A stretch of DNA of 64,000 nt from CAZNKU01 sp045654805 (GTDB lineage Bacteria; Bacillota; Clostridia; Monoglobales; Firm-18), in the NCBI GenBank assembly GCA_045654805.1, contig JAZOOD010000057.1, forward strand, positions 1-64,000. The letters are read 5' to 3'. Positions 17,501-26,406 of this stretch are shown piece by piece. Below the pieces are notes generated by a model, which was not told where the DNA came from, did no database searches, and saw nothing but the letters and a program-made list of their open reading frames with translations. The position numbers were made by a program, and so were the translations under genes. Each line of letters opens with the position of its first letter. Positions within the stretch are counted from its first letter, which is position 1.

Positions 17501-18250
17501 CGCAATATATTCTTCATAAGTTTTTTGCAATAATTCGTCTTCAAACTCTACATTATCAATTGTTGTAAGGAAAGTTGTATGACGGCAATGGTCTGACCAA
17601 TAAGTATCTATCATCTTGATTTCCGTAATAGTAGGGTCACGTTTTTCGGAAATAAAATACTGCTGACAGAATGTGATGTCATCAAGGTCCATTGCAAGAC
17701 CCATATCATCAACAAACTTTTTAAGACCGTTGCGGTCAAGCTCACAAAAGCCTTCCAAAGTAGCAACCTCAGTAGGAATTTCATACTCAACTTTTAATGT
17801 GTCAAATGTATCTAAGGTAGCTTCTCTGGATTCAACTGGGTTGATAACATATTTTTTTATAGCAGCAATATCTTCATCGGACAAATCACCATTTAATACA
17901 TAAACAGTAGCTGTACGTACAGTAGGTCTGTCCTTTTTAGATATAATTTGTATACATTCTGCCGCAGAATTTGCACGTGCATCAAACTGACCCGGCAAGT
18001 ATTCTACTGCAAAAATATAATTACCTTTATCTGCAATTTCAGATGTTGCAACATCAAGCTGAGGTTCAGAAAATACTGTTTTAATACAGTAATCAAACAA
18101 ATCTTTTTCGATATTTTCAACATCATATCTGTTTAAAAGTCTTACACTTTCAAGACCTTTGATTTGCAAAAGTTCTTTCAAATCACTTTTAAGCGAATTT
18201 GCCTCGTGTGCAAGTTCTGCCTTTTTTTCAACATAAACTCTGTAAACCAT
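14561..18250 (-). CDS. purL: Phosphoribosylformylglycinamidine synthase (single-chain)
   Basis: Makes FGAM from FGAR, glutamine and ATP, the fourth step of purine synthesis. The 1229-residue chain has the N-terminal PurS-like and linker parts, tandem AIRS-type synthetase domains (for example YWSDHCRHTTF and NETHNHPTEIEPFGGAATC), and a C-terminal class I glutaminase. Its nucleophile lies in GGICNGFQ and the His-Glu pair in SHGEGRF. It is therefore the large fused form, in contrast to the separate PurS/PurQ/PurL of Bacillus. It is the last gene of the ZTP-controlled operon, 2 bases after purD. Confidence 0.96.
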   Translation of the reverse strand: MVYRVYVEKKAELAHEANSLKSDLKELLQIKGLESVRLLNRYDVENIEKDLFDYCIKTVFSEPQLDVATSEIADKGNYIFAVEYLPGQFDARANSAAECIQIISKKDRPTVRTATVYVLNGDLSDEDIAAIKKYVINPVESREATLDTFDTLKVEYEIPTEVATLEGFCELDRNGLKKFVDDMGLAMDLDDITFCQQYFISEKRDPTITEIKMIDTYWSDHCRHTTFLTTIDNVEFEDELLQKTYEEYIAVRKELNRTKPINLMDLATIATRYLKTNGKLPKLDESEEINACTVKIDVEVDGKTEKWLLLFKNETHNHPTEIEPFGGAATCIGGAIRDPLSGRSYVYAAMRVTGAADPLKPVSETMEGKLPQRKIVTTAAAGYSSYGNQIGLATGQVDELYHDGYVAKRMEIGAVIAAAPAENVRRERPEDGDKVILLGGRTGRDGCGGATGSSKAHKLESLESCGAEVQKGNAPEERKLQRLFRNPEASRLIKRCNDFGAGGVSVAIGELADGLEIDLNAVPKKYDGLDGTELAISESQERMAVVVEAKDVERFCELAKEENLEATIVATVKANPYLVMNWNGKNIVNISREFLNSNGAEKHINIATVKPECYKKDTSGNFTDVYKALASDLNVCSKRGLSERFDSTIGAGTVLMPFGGKYQRTPIQAMVNKVSVEKEYTNTCSLMAWGYNPFIAEKSPYHSAYLAVVESVSKLIATGASYDEVYLTFQEYFEKPMADKNRWGKPMSALLGAFKAQKDLGIASIGGKDSMSGTFEKIDVPPTLVSFAVTTDKTENIISPEFKSAGHNVVMIKPDYDENGLPVASSLIDVFNKVTKLMRDKKVVAAYTPTYGGVAEAVLKMAMGNKIGFVYDANLTNDDIFGYNYGAFMLEVTEDVNEGLVIGNTGADYSISYKDEKIAMADLEDLYENKLESIFKCNIKTEDKKIEKYEYKCADVKKSSVKIAKPKVLIPVFPGTNCEYDTAKAFTKAGAEAEIFVINNLSASSFTESVKNFASKVEQSQIIFVPGGFSGGDEPDGSGKFITAFFRNAEIKEAVTNLLDNRDGLMGGICNGFQALIKLGLVPYGKIIDTDESCPTLTFNTISRHQSKIVHTRVASNKSPWLLNAEVGGIYTVPISHGEGRFIADEKLIEELGKNGQIITQYVDLEGNPTTNIQYNPNGSFAAIEGITSPDGRVFGKMGHSERVDVDLYKNVEGNYDLGLFKSAVEYFK

Positions 18251-18252
18251 AA

Positions 18253-19515
18253 TTAATCCTCCAATGCTTTCAAGGCCTTTTGTCCGATATCTTTTCTATA
18301 AAATGCATTGCCAAACTTAACTGTCTTTACAGTTTCGTACGATTTTGCAATAGCATCTGCAAGTGTATCACCGATTTCTGTAACGCCTAGTACTCTACCA
18401 CCGTTTGTTAAAAGCTTGCCGTCTTTTTCAACAGCACCTGCAACATAAATATTTTTATCAGCAGGCATTGTAATTTCAAAGCCTTTTTCATAGCTTTGAG
18501 GATAACCTTCAGATGCCATAATTACACAGCACGCACATTTGTCATCAAATTCTACTTCCGCCTTATCCAGACTACCATCGGAAATATGCAACATAATATC
18601 AAGTAAATCACTCTTTAACAACGGCAATACAACCTGTGTTTCAGGGTCACCAAAACGGCAATTATATTCAATAACCTTAGGCCCCCTAGGTGTAAGCATC
18701 AACCCAAAATACAAGCATCCTGTAAAAGTTCTTCCCTCTTTATTCATAGCCTCAATTGTAGGTATAAAAATCTTTTCCATACACTCATCGGCAATTTCTT
18801 TTGTATAATATGGATTTGGTGCAACAGTTCCCATACCGCCTGTATTAAGACCCATATCATTATCCAAAGCACGCTTGTGGTCCATTGATGAAACCATAGG
18901 AACAACAGTCTTACCGTCAGTAAATGAAAGTACTGAAACCTCTGGGCCTGTCAAAAATTCTTCAACAACAACACGGCTTCCGCTTACACCGAATATTTTG
19001 TCCTCCATCATAGAACGAACGGCATCCATAGCCTGTTCACGGGTTTCAGCAATTATAACACCCTTACCAAGTGCAAGACCATCAGCCTTTATAACAGTAG
19101 GTATAGGTGCAGTCTTAATATATTCAACCGCATCCTCAAGGTTTTCAAAAACTTCGTATTCAGCAGTAGGAATGTTATATTTTTTCATAAGGTTTTTAGA
19201 AAACACCTTGCTTCCCTCAATAATTGCAGCATCGGCCTTAGGACCAAATGTTTTAATTCCTGCTTTATTAAGGCTGTCAACAGCACCCAAAACCAATGGG
19301 TCATCAGGAGCAACAATTGCGAAATCAATGTTATTATCAACTGCAAATTTTGTTATGGCATCAATATCCTTTGCACCAATATCTACACATATAGCATCCT
19401 TTGCTATACCTCCGTTACCGGGCAAAGCATATATTTCCGTAGCGTTTTTACTTTCTTTTATCTTTTTTATGATGGCGTGTTCTCTGCCGCCGCCACCGAC
19501 TACCATTATTTTCAA
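18253..19515 (-). CDS. purD: Phosphoribosylamine-glycine ligase
   Basis: GAR synthetase joins phosphoribosylamine and glycine using ATP. It is an ATP-grasp enzyme with an N-terminal GGGGREHAI loop and a VIKADGLALGKGV ATP-binding stretch; 420 residues is the usual size. I take TTG 19515 as start: GGGAGG lies 7 bases upstream and the product then begins (M)KIMVVGGGG, exactly the family opening. It follows glyA, which supplies its glycine. Confidence 0.95.
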   Translation of the reverse strand: MKIMVVGGGGREHAIIKKIKESKNATEIYALPGNGGIAKDAICVDIGAKDIDAITKFAVDNNIDFAIVAPDDPLVLGAVDSLNKAGIKTFGPKADAAIIEGSKVFSKNLMKKYNIPTAEYEVFENLEDAVEYIKTAPIPTVIKADGLALGKGVIIAETREQAMDAVRSMMEDKIFGVSGSRVVVEEFLTGPEVSVLSFTDGKTVVPMVSSMDHKRALDNDMGLNTGGMGTVAPNPYYTKEIADECMEKIFIPTIEAMNKEGRTFTGCLYFGLMLTPRGPKVIEYNCRFGDPETQVVLPLLKSDLLDIMLHISDGSLDKAEVEFDDKCACCVIMASEGYPQSYEKGFEITMPADKNIYVAGAVEKDGKLLTNGGRVLGVTEIGDTLADAIAKSYETVKTVKFGNAFYRKDIGQKALKALED

Positions 19516-19534
19516 ATTACAATCCTCCCTGATA

Positions 19535-20773
19535 TTAGTAAATAGGATATTTTGCACAAAGCTCCATAACTTCCTTTGCAACTCTTTCCTTGGAGTTTTC
19601 GTAATCTGTTGCGATGTCCTTAAACCAGTCTGCTATCATAATCATTTCAGCTTCCTTAAAGCCTCTGCTTGTAACAGCAGGAGTACCAACACGCAACCCA
19701 CTTGTTACAAATGGACTCTGTTTTTCATTAGGAATTGTATTTTTGTTAGCTGTAATATGCACTTCATCAAGACGTTTTTCAAATTCCTTACCAGTAATAT
19801 CAAATACAGTCAAATCCAAAAGCATCAAATGATTGTCTGTACCGCCGGAAACAAGCTTAAAACCTCTTTCTACAAGTGCCTTTGCCAGTGTATCAGCATT
19901 TTTAATAATCTGCTTCTGATATTCCTTAAATTCATCTGTCAAAGCTTCACCAAAAGCAACTGCCTTTGCAGCAATAATGTGCATCAAAGGACCTCCCTGT
20001 GTACCTGGGAATACAGCTTTGTCAATCTTTTTGCCCAATTCTTCCTTACACAAAATCAAACCGCCACGAGGACCGCGTAAAGTCTTATGTGTCGTAGTTG
20101 TAACAACATCAGCATAAGGTACTGGACTTGGATGCAATCCTGCAGCTACCAAACCTGCAATATGTGCCATATCCACCATCATATAAGCACCAACTTCATC
20201 ACAGATTGCTCTTACTTTTTCAAAATCAATAACTCTTGAATATGCACTCGCACCTGCCAAAATAAGCTTTGGTTTACATTCAAGAGCAATTTCTCTCATT
20301 TTATCATAATCAATTGTCTGTGTATCTTCTGCCACTTCATAAGGTACAACATTGAAATACTTACCTGAAATATTTACAGGTGAACCGTGGGACAAATGTC
20401 CGCCGTGTGCAAGACTCATACCCATAACAGTATCGCCCGGCTCTAAAAGAGCAAAGAATGTTGCAAGGTTAGCGTTAGCACCGCTATGAGGCTGTACATT
20501 TGCGTATTCTGCACCAAAAAGCTTTTTAGCACGTTCTCTTGCAATTTCTTCAACTACGTCAACATGTACGCAGCCGCCGTAATATCTGTGTGCAGGGTAA
20601 CCTTCCGCATACTTGTTAGTAAGAACTGTACCTGCCGCAAGCAAAACTGCCTTTGAAACTATATTTTCGGAAGCAATAAGTTCAATATTATGCTGCTGAC
20701 GCTGAAGTTCATCGTTGCACGCAGCAAAAACTTCACTGTCATAGTTTTTAAGTTCGTCAAAAAAATTACTCAT
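19535..20773 (-). CDS. glyA: Serine hydroxymethyltransferase
   Basis: A PLP enzyme that converts serine and THF to glycine and methylene-THF. The 412 residues show the family opening (RQQHNIELIASENIVS), the PLP-lysine segment TTTTHKTLRGPRGG and GTQGGPLMH. AAGGAG precedes the ATG. Its place inside the purine operon makes sense: glycine goes to PurD and one-carbon units to PurN and the AICAR transformylase, both of which need 10-formyl-THF, whose shortage the upstream ZTP riboswitch reports. Confidence 0.96.
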   Translation of the reverse strand: MSNFFDELKNYDSEVFAACNDELQRQQHNIELIASENIVSKAVLLAAGTVLTNKYAEGYPAHRYYGGCVHVDVVEEIARERAKKLFGAEYANVQPHSGANANLATFFALLEPGDTVMGMSLAHGGHLSHGSPVNISGKYFNVVPYEVAEDTQTIDYDKMREIALECKPKLILAGASAYSRVIDFEKVRAICDEVGAYMMVDMAHIAGLVAAGLHPSPVPYADVVTTTTHKTLRGPRGGLILCKEELGKKIDKAVFPGTQGGPLMHIIAAKAVAFGEALTDEFKEYQKQIIKNADTLAKALVERGFKLVSGGTDNHLMLLDLTVFDITGKEFEKRLDEVHITANKNTIPNEKQSPFVTSGLRVGTPAVTSRGFKEAEMIMIADWFKDIATDYENSKERVAKEVMELCAKYPIY

Positions 20774-20797
20774 CTTTATTTTCTCCTTATCTATAAA

Positions 20798-21982
20798 TTA
20801 ATGATGGAATAGTCTCATTTTTGTAAATGCCATCACCATATCGTATTTGTTACAAGTGTCAATTACATTGTCATCTCGTATTGAACCACCTGGCTGTGCT
20901 ATATACTTAACACCACTTTTAGCTGCACGTTCGATATTATCACCAAATGGGAAGAATGCATCTGACCCAAGTGCTACATTTTCAATAGTAGCAAGGTATG
21001 CTTTTTTCTCCTCACGTGTCAAGACTTCCGGCTTTACAGTAAACAAGTTTTCCCATACTCCGTCCACCAATAAATCCTCATAATCATCGGAAATATATAC
21101 ATCTATGGCATTATCTCTGTCAGGTCTTTTAACTGAATCTTTAAATGGCAAGTTTAAAACCTTGTCACACTGTCTTAAATGCCAGTTGTCGGCCTTTTGC
21201 CCCGCAAGTCTTGTACAGTGAATTCTTGACTGCTGACCTGCCCCTACACCGATAGCTTGTCCGTCCTTTGCATAGCATACAGAATTGGACTGAGTGTATT
21301 TCAAGGTAATAAGGGCAATAATCAAATCTCTCTTTGCTTCACTTGGCATTTCTTTGTTATCTGTAATTATATCACTTAAAAGTTCTTCATCAATTTTAAA
21401 ATTATTTCTGCCTTGTTCAAAGGTTATACCATAAACCTGTTTATGTTCTGCTTCATCAGGAACAAAGTCAGGGTCAATTTTAACTATATTATATGACCCC
21501 TTTCTTTTAGCCTTTAATATTTCCAAGGCTTCAGGCTCATAATCAGGTGCAATTACACCGTCAGAAACTTCTCTGGCAATCAATTTTGCAGTAGTTACAT
21601 CACATTTATCGGAAAGAGCAATCCAGTCTCCAAATGATGACATTCTGTCAGTACCTCTTGCACGTGCATAAGCAGTGGCAAGCGGTGATTCATCAAGACC
21701 TTCCACATCATCTACAAAGCAAGCTTTTTTAAGCTTTTCATCCATTTTTATACCAACTGCAGCAGATGTAGGGCTAACGTGCTTAAAGGAAGTTGCTGCC
21801 GGCATACCCAAAGCAGTTTTAAGTTCTTTTACCAACTGCCAGCTGTTAAATGCATCAAGGAAATTTATATATCCCGGCTTACCATTTAATATTTCTATAG
21901 GCAATTCACTTCCGTCATGCATATAAATTTTTGCAGGCTTTTGATTTGGATTACATCCGTATTTAAGTTCAAATTCTTTCAA
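20798..21982 (-). CDS. AICAR transformylase (stand-alone, PurH C-terminal domain type)
   Basis: Transfers the formyl group of 10-formyl-THF to AICAR to give FAICAR. The 394-residue protein corresponds only to the transformylase half of PurH; the N-terminal MGS-like cyclohydrolase half is absent. The catalytic Lys-His pair is visible in FKHVSPTSAAVG, and SNSVCYAKDGQAIGVGAGQ is the conserved formyl-transfer region. The missing IMP cyclohydrolase activity is supplied by the next gene upstream (21998-22717). It lies between that gene and glyA. Confidence 0.9.
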   Translation of the reverse strand: MKEFELKYGCNPNQKPAKIYMHDGSELPIEILNGKPGYINFLDAFNSWQLVKELKTALGMPAATSFKHVSPTSAAVGIKMDEKLKKACFVDDVEGLDESPLATAYARARGTDRMSSFGDWIALSDKCDVTTAKLIAREVSDGVIAPDYEPEALEILKAKRKGSYNIVKIDPDFVPDEAEHKQVYGITFEQGRNNFKIDEELLSDIITDNKEMPSEAKRDLIIALITLKYTQSNSVCYAKDGQAIGVGAGQQSRIHCTRLAGQKADNWHLRQCDKVLNLPFKDSVKRPDRDNAIDVYISDDYEDLLVDGVWENLFTVKPEVLTREEKKAYLATIENVALGSDAFFPFGDNIERAAKSGVKYIAQPGGSIRDDNVIDTCNKYDMVMAFTKMRLFHH

Positions 21983-21997
21983 AACCCATTCCTCCGA

Positions 21998-22717
21998 TTA
22001 TTTATTTTTATTAATTAATCTGTTTTCTGTTTCACCTGTAGCAAGGTCGATATATCTTACATAAAGTGAGATTTTATTATTTTCATCAAGATTGTTCCAA
22101 ATTTCATCTGCAAACTCATCAATACAGTTTGGAATTGCAACTCTTTCAGGCTCACCCTGGAAGGTTGGTACAGGATTTCCATCACATACATAAGTGTGAA
22201 TAAAATGTCCAAGTCCATTTAATGGGGAATATGCATATGTGAATCTGTTGCACCCAGTACCTTCTGCGTCTGCACTCTTTAGTATGCTCATATCGTATCT
22301 GAAATCAGCCTCGTCAAATGTCATTACTGCACTAATACGAGGAGTAAGAATTGGAGGGTCAGGCTCAAATTCTCTTGTTTCTAAAGCGTCCGTAAAGCTT
22401 CTTCCATCCTTTAAAAATTCATATATTGTATCAGTCTGGTCACCATTTGTAACAATAAGCTTATTGTCAATAGTTCTGATTGCATTGTATATAACCAGGC
22501 TTGGATCCTCTACCTTTGATGGGTCAAAGGGCTTTGTCATAAGCTCCTCACCATTTTCAACAAACACCCTGTTGCGTGAATTTTCACTTCTTCCCATAAT
22601 AAAGTAAGCAGTTACCGCTTTTTTACCATCCTCTGTTTTACCTACAATAATACCTCTGCCAACGTAGGAATTACCTTTTATAAGTTCTTCTATTGTATTA
22701 ATTTTATAAATGTCCAT
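21998..22717 (-). CDS. purO: IMP cyclohydrolase, PurO-type
   Basis: Closes FAICAR to IMP, the last step of the pathway. The 239-residue sequence (SYVGRGIIVGKTEDGK, YFIMGRSENSRNRVF, then the NAIRTIDNKLIVTNGDQT stretch) matches the archaeal-type IMP cyclohydrolase fold, an Ntn-hydrolase relative, and not the cyclohydrolase half of bacterial PurH. Its stop is next to the AICAR transformylase and its start overlaps purN by one base, so the two halves of the IMP-forming step are co-expressed as separate proteins. Confidence 0.85.
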   Translation of the reverse strand: MDIYKINTIEELIKGNSYVGRGIIVGKTEDGKKAVTAYFIMGRSENSRNRVFVENGEELMTKPFDPSKVEDPSLVIYNAIRTIDNKLIVTNGDQTDTIYEFLKDGRSFTDALETREFEPDPPILTPRISAVMTFDEADFRYDMSILKSADAEGTGCNRFTYAYSPLNGLGHFIHTYVCDGNPVPTFQGEPERVAIPNCIDEFADEIWNNLDENNKISLYVRYIDLATGETENRLINKNK

Positions 22718-23325
22718 TACTTTTCCTCCACTATCTTTTTAGAAACAGACTCTACCGCCTGGGGGAGCAAAATCCATTCTGCCTGCTCCATTACTCGTTT
22801 TTGCAAAATTTCAGGGGTGTCGCCATCGATAATTTCAACTGCCTTTTGGAGAATAATTTCACCGCCATCAGGAATTTCATTTACAAAATGTACAGTAGCA
22901 CCTGTAACCTTAACACCATATTCCAAAGCAGCTTCGTGAACTTTAAGTCCATAAAAGCCCTTTCCACAAAATGATGGTATAAGTGAAGGATGCACATTTA
23001 TAATCCTTTTTGGATAACACTTTGTAAAATCTTCACTTAAGATACTCATAAATCCCGCAAGGACTATTAAATCAATATTATATTCCTTTAATTTATCCTT
23101 TATACACTGTTCAAAAGCCTCTTGTGAGCCACATTCTTTTTTGGTAATAACAACAGAATCCACACCATGATTTTTAGCACGTTCCAAAGCATAGGCTCCA
23201 TGAACATTTGAAATAACAAGTGCAATTTTCCCGCTTGTTATAATCCCATTATCCTGAGCATCAAGCAAAGCTTGTAGGTTTGTGCCGCCTCCTGACACAA
23301 ATACCGCAATCCTTGATTTTAGCAT
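22717..23325 (-). CDS. purN: GAR formyltransferase (folate-dependent)
   Basis: Formylates GAR with 10-formyl-THF. The 202 residues contain VFVSGGGTNLQALLD, the catalytic INVHPSLIPSF segment and GATVHFVNEIPDGGEII with the conserved aspartate. Size is normal. It overlaps purM by 7 bases and purO by 1 base. Confidence 0.94.
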   Translation of the reverse strand: MLKSRIAVFVSGGGTNLQALLDAQDNGIITSGKIALVISNVHGAYALERAKNHGVDSVVITKKECGSQEAFEQCIKDKLKEYNIDLIVLAGFMSILSEDFTKCYPKRIINVHPSLIPSFCGKGFYGLKVHEAALEYGVKVTGATVHFVNEIPDGGEIILQKAVEIIDGDTPEILQKRVMEQAEWILLPQAVESVSKKIVEEK

Positions 23326-24368
23326 ATTTCCACACTTTCGTCAGACTTAACAACCTCACCCATAACGTAAGCATCCTCGCCTGCATCTTTAAGTATAGAG
23401 ATAGTTTTGTCTGCATCGTTTTTATCAACTACTACACTCATACCAACACCCATATTGAATGTGTTGAACATATCGTGTTCATCTATACCACCTGTTTTAG
23501 CCAGCAAATCAAAGATTGGAAGTACTTTTACTGCACTCTTTTCAATCTTTGCACCAAAACCTGCAGGCAAGCTTCTTGGAATATTTTCATAGAAACCGCC
23601 GCCTGTTATGTGAGAAACCGCTTTTACAGTAACCTTATCAAATACTGAAAGCATTTGTTTTACATAAATTTTAGTAGGTGTCAAAAGTGTTTCTCCAATA
23701 GATTTACCGCCAAGTTCAGCAACAGGAACCTTAATGTCGTTATTTTCAACGTCAAACACCTTTCTAACCAAAGAAAAACCGTTAGAATGAACACCGCTTG
23801 AAGGTATAGCTATAATAGCGTCACCCTCTTTAATTGTATTTTTGTCAAGAACCTTTGATTTATCTACAACACCAACAGTAAATCCTGCAAGGTCATATTC
23901 ATCTATTGGATAAAACCCAGGCATTTCCGCAGTTTCACCACCAATAAGTTCACAACCTGCCTGAACACAGCCCTCAGCTATACCTGAAACAATTTGTGCA
24001 ATTTTTTCAGGAAAGTTTTTGCCACATGCAATATAGTCAAGGAAGAACAAAGGTTTTGCGCCGCAACAAATTACGTCATTAACGCACATAGCAACACAAT
24101 CTATACCTACTGTGTCGTGCTTGTCCATTAAAAATGCAAGTTTTAACTTAGTGCCTACACCGTCTGTACCGCTAACAAGTACGGGATTTGTAAGCCCTGT
24201 CATATCAAGTTCGAACAAACCTCCAAAACCGCCGATATCGGAAGATTTACCATTAATCATTGTTCGTGCGATATGTGTCTTCATAAGTTCTACTGCTCTG
24301 TAGCCTGCAGTAATGTCTACGCCTGCCGCTGCGTAACTGTCTGACTTTGATTTTGAATTAATACTCAT
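23319..24368 (-). CDS. purM: Phosphoribosylformylglycinamidine cyclo-ligase
   Basis: AIR synthetase closes FGAM to AIR with ATP. The 349-residue chain has DITAGYRAVELMK, the glycine-rich VSGTDGVGTKLK region and THITGGGFYENIPR-type C-terminal motif (here SHITGGGFYENIPR). I start at ATG 24368, where AAAGGA lies upstream; the frame extends further but reaches into purF. It follows purF directly. Confidence 0.95.
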   Translation of the reverse strand: MSINSKSKSDSYAAAGVDITAGYRAVELMKTHIARTMINGKSSDIGGFGGLFELDMTGLTNPVLVSGTDGVGTKLKLAFLMDKHDTVGIDCVAMCVNDVICCGAKPLFFLDYIACGKNFPEKIAQIVSGIAEGCVQAGCELIGGETAEMPGFYPIDEYDLAGFTVGVVDKSKVLDKNTIKEGDAIIAIPSSGVHSNGFSLVRKVFDVENNDIKVPVAELGGKSIGETLLTPTKIYVKQMLSVFDKVTVKAVSHITGGGFYENIPRSLPAGFGAKIEKSAVKVLPIFDLLAKTGGIDEHDMFNTFNMGVGMSVVVDKNDADKTISILKDAGEDAYVMGEVVKSDESVEIC

Positions 24369-24373
24369 TATTT

Positions 24374-25798
24374 TTATTCCTTTCCGTTCCAACAATATGT
24401 GCAAAGCTTACATGGTTCAATACCTATTGCCTTTTTTAGACCTTCCAGAGACTGGAATTCCAAAGACGCAAATTTAAATCTGTCACAAATTGTCTGTCTT
24501 AATTTTTTACCTCGTTTCGTATTGGAATCGCTGTATTCATCTATATGTTTTACTCCTTCTTCTCCCTCAAGCTCCATAATGATACGTCTTGTTATAAGGT
24601 CCATATCACTTCTGCCTCGTGAGAAGCTAAGATATTTACAAGAGTACATAATAGGAGGGCATGCGGAACGCATATGCACTTCCTTTGCACCGTGATCATA
24701 CAAAAAATCTACAGTTTCCTTAAGCTGAGTGCCACGGACAATTGAATCATCCACAAAAAGCAATTTTTTGCCTTCAATCAATTCGTGTATAGGTATCTGC
24801 TTCATTTTTGCAATCTTGTTTCTATCCGCCTGTTTTGCAGGCATAAAACTCCTTGCCCAGGTGGGTGTATATTTAATATACGGTCTTGCAAAAGGTACTC
24901 TGCTTGCATTAGCATAACCAATTGCATGAGGTGTTCCGGAATCAGGCACACCACATACATAATCAATACCCTCGGCATTTTTACACTTCATATCACTTTC
25001 AGCCATTATCTCACCATTACGGTATCTCATTGTTTCAACATTAACGCCTTCGTAATTTGAAGTTGAATATCCGTAATAACTCCATAAGAAGGCACATATT
25101 TTCATTTCCTTACCCGGGGTAGCAAGTACTGTAAGACTGTCAGGTGTAAGCTCAACTATTTCACCGGGACCAAGCTCCTTTTCATCATTATACCCAAGTT
25201 TTTTATAAGCAAATGATTCAAAAGACACACAATAACCCTCATCATTTTTACCAATCAAAACCGGTGTTCTGCCCACACTATCACGAGCGGCAATAATTGC
25301 CCCGTCACTCTTCAAAATAAGTATAGACATAGAGCCATCTATAACGCTGTGGGCAAACTTTATACCTTCTGCAAAGCTGTCTTTTTGATTTATTAGTGCC
25401 GCAGTAAGGTCAGTAGAATTTACCTTTCCTCCTGTCATTACACCAAAATGACCACAACTGGAATCAAGATATTGTTTTATAAGTTCTTCCTGATTGTTAA
25501 TTTGTCCCACCGTAGCTATAGCATAAATACCAAGGTTTGAACGTACTAATAATGGTTGGGGGTCACAATCACTAATGCACCCAATAGCAGAATTACCCTG
25601 CATTTCCTCAAAAACGTGTTCAAACTTTGTTCTAAAAGGTGAATTTTCAATATTGTGTATTTCCCTTTGCAAACCGATTTCAACATCATAAGCTGCCATA
25701 CCACCTCGTCGTGTACCAAGGTGAGAATGGTAGTCGGTGCCAAAAAACACATCGGATATTGCATCTCGTTTGCTTACTGTTCCGAAAAATCCTCCCAT
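24374..25798 (-). CDS. purF: PurF-type amidophosphoribosyltransferase with degenerate glutaminase site
   Basis: By family it makes phosphoribosylamine from PRPP. The C-terminal PRTase domain is intact, with the PRPP loop LLFVDDSIVRGTQ. The N-terminal Ntn-glutaminase domain is altered: the protein begins MGGFFGTVS where PurF has Cys-Gly-Val-Phe-Gly after processing, so the nucleophilic cysteine is a glycine. The usual HRGQE is TRRGG, and the oxyanion-hole NGN is VGQ. A cysteine cluster near the end (EPCKLCTYCWNG) could hold an Fe-S cluster. It may use free ammonia or a partner glutaminase. Start ATG 25798 has GGGAGG upstream. It stands between purE and purM. Confidence 0.85.
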   Translation of the reverse strand: MGGFFGTVSKRDAISDVFFGTDYHSHLGTRRGGMAAYDVEIGLQREIHNIENSPFRTKFEHVFEEMQGNSAIGCISDCDPQPLLVRSNLGIYAIATVGQINNQEELIKQYLDSSCGHFGVMTGGKVNSTDLTAALINQKDSFAEGIKFAHSVIDGSMSILILKSDGAIIAARDSVGRTPVLIGKNDEGYCVSFESFAYKKLGYNDEKELGPGEIVELTPDSLTVLATPGKEMKICAFLWSYYGYSTSNYEGVNVETMRYRNGEIMAESDMKCKNAEGIDYVCGVPDSGTPHAIGYANASRVPFARPYIKYTPTWARSFMPAKQADRNKIAKMKQIPIHELIEGKKLLFVDDSIVRGTQLKETVDFLYDHGAKEVHMRSACPPIMYSCKYLSFSRGRSDMDLITRRIIMELEGEEGVKHIDEYSDSNTKRGKKLRQTICDRFKFASLEFQSLEGLKKAIGIEPCKLCTYCWNGKE

Positions 25799-25844
25799 AT
25801 TTTCCTCCCAAATCAATTAAAAAGTTATTTGCCAAAAATATTTT

Positions 25845-26339
25845 TTATTTATTATATTTTTCTTCTATAATTTTATTTTTTTCTAAAACCTTTTCTGAAG
25901 CCTTTGACCTTGCATCAGCAAGTTTTTTAGCCAATTCATTATCCGAAACTGCAAGAATCTGGATTGAAAGCAAAGCGGCATTAACTGCTCCGTCAATTGC
26001 AACTGTAGCCACAGGTATGCCGGCAGGCATCTGTACAGTTGACAAAAGGGCGTCAATGCCGTCTAATGTTGATGATTTAATTGGAATACCGATAACAGGT
26101 AATGTAGTATTAGCCGCAATAGCACCTGCAAGGTGTGCAGCCTTACCCGCAGCCGCAATAATAGCGCCGAAACCGTTTTTAATGGCATTTTCGGAAAATT
26201 CCTTTGCCTGAACAGGTGTACGGTGTGCAGAATAAACGTGCACCTCATAAGGCACGCCGTATTCCTTTAAAGTATCTATTGCCTTTTCAACAACAGGCAA
26301 ATCACTGTCAGAGCCCATAATTATAGCAACTTTTTTCAT
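25845..26339 (-). CDS. purE: N5-carboxyaminoimidazole ribonucleotide mutase
   Basis: Class I PurE moves the carboxylate of N5-CAIR to give CAIR. Its 164 residues show IIMGSDSDLPVV, the catalytic YSAHRTP and GIPIKSSTLDGIDALLS. It is the first gene of the purine operon, with AGGAGG before the ATG, directly behind the ZTP riboswitch and its terminator. purK, purC and purB are not in the window. Confidence 0.95.
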   Translation of the reverse strand: MKKVAIIMGSDSDLPVVEKAIDTLKEYGVPYEVHVYSAHRTPVQAKEFSENAIKNGFGAIIAAAGKAAHLAGAIAANTTLPVIGIPIKSSTLDGIDALLSTVQMPAGIPVATVAIDGAVNAALLSIQILAVSDNELAKKLADARSKASEKVLEKNKIIEEKYNK

Positions 26340-26363
26340 ACTGTTCCTCCTAAAATAAAAGAA

Positions 26364-26406
26364 ATAAAAAAAGGCATAACTGTCCTATCGAATAAACAGA
26401 TATGCC
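26364..26406 (-). terminator. Riboswitch-controlled terminator before purE
   Basis: On the minus strand GGCATATCTG pairs with CAGTTATGCC (one mismatch) and TTTTTTTATTTC follows. The 5' arm shares bases with the CTGGGC end of the ZTP aptamer, so ligand binding and termination are mutually exclusive. Confidence 0.85.

Noticed and set aside
18875..20080. A 401-codon open frame on the plus strand
   Set aside because: It lies antisense to purD and glyA, which have full conserved motifs, and its translation is low-complexity with no recognisable domain.
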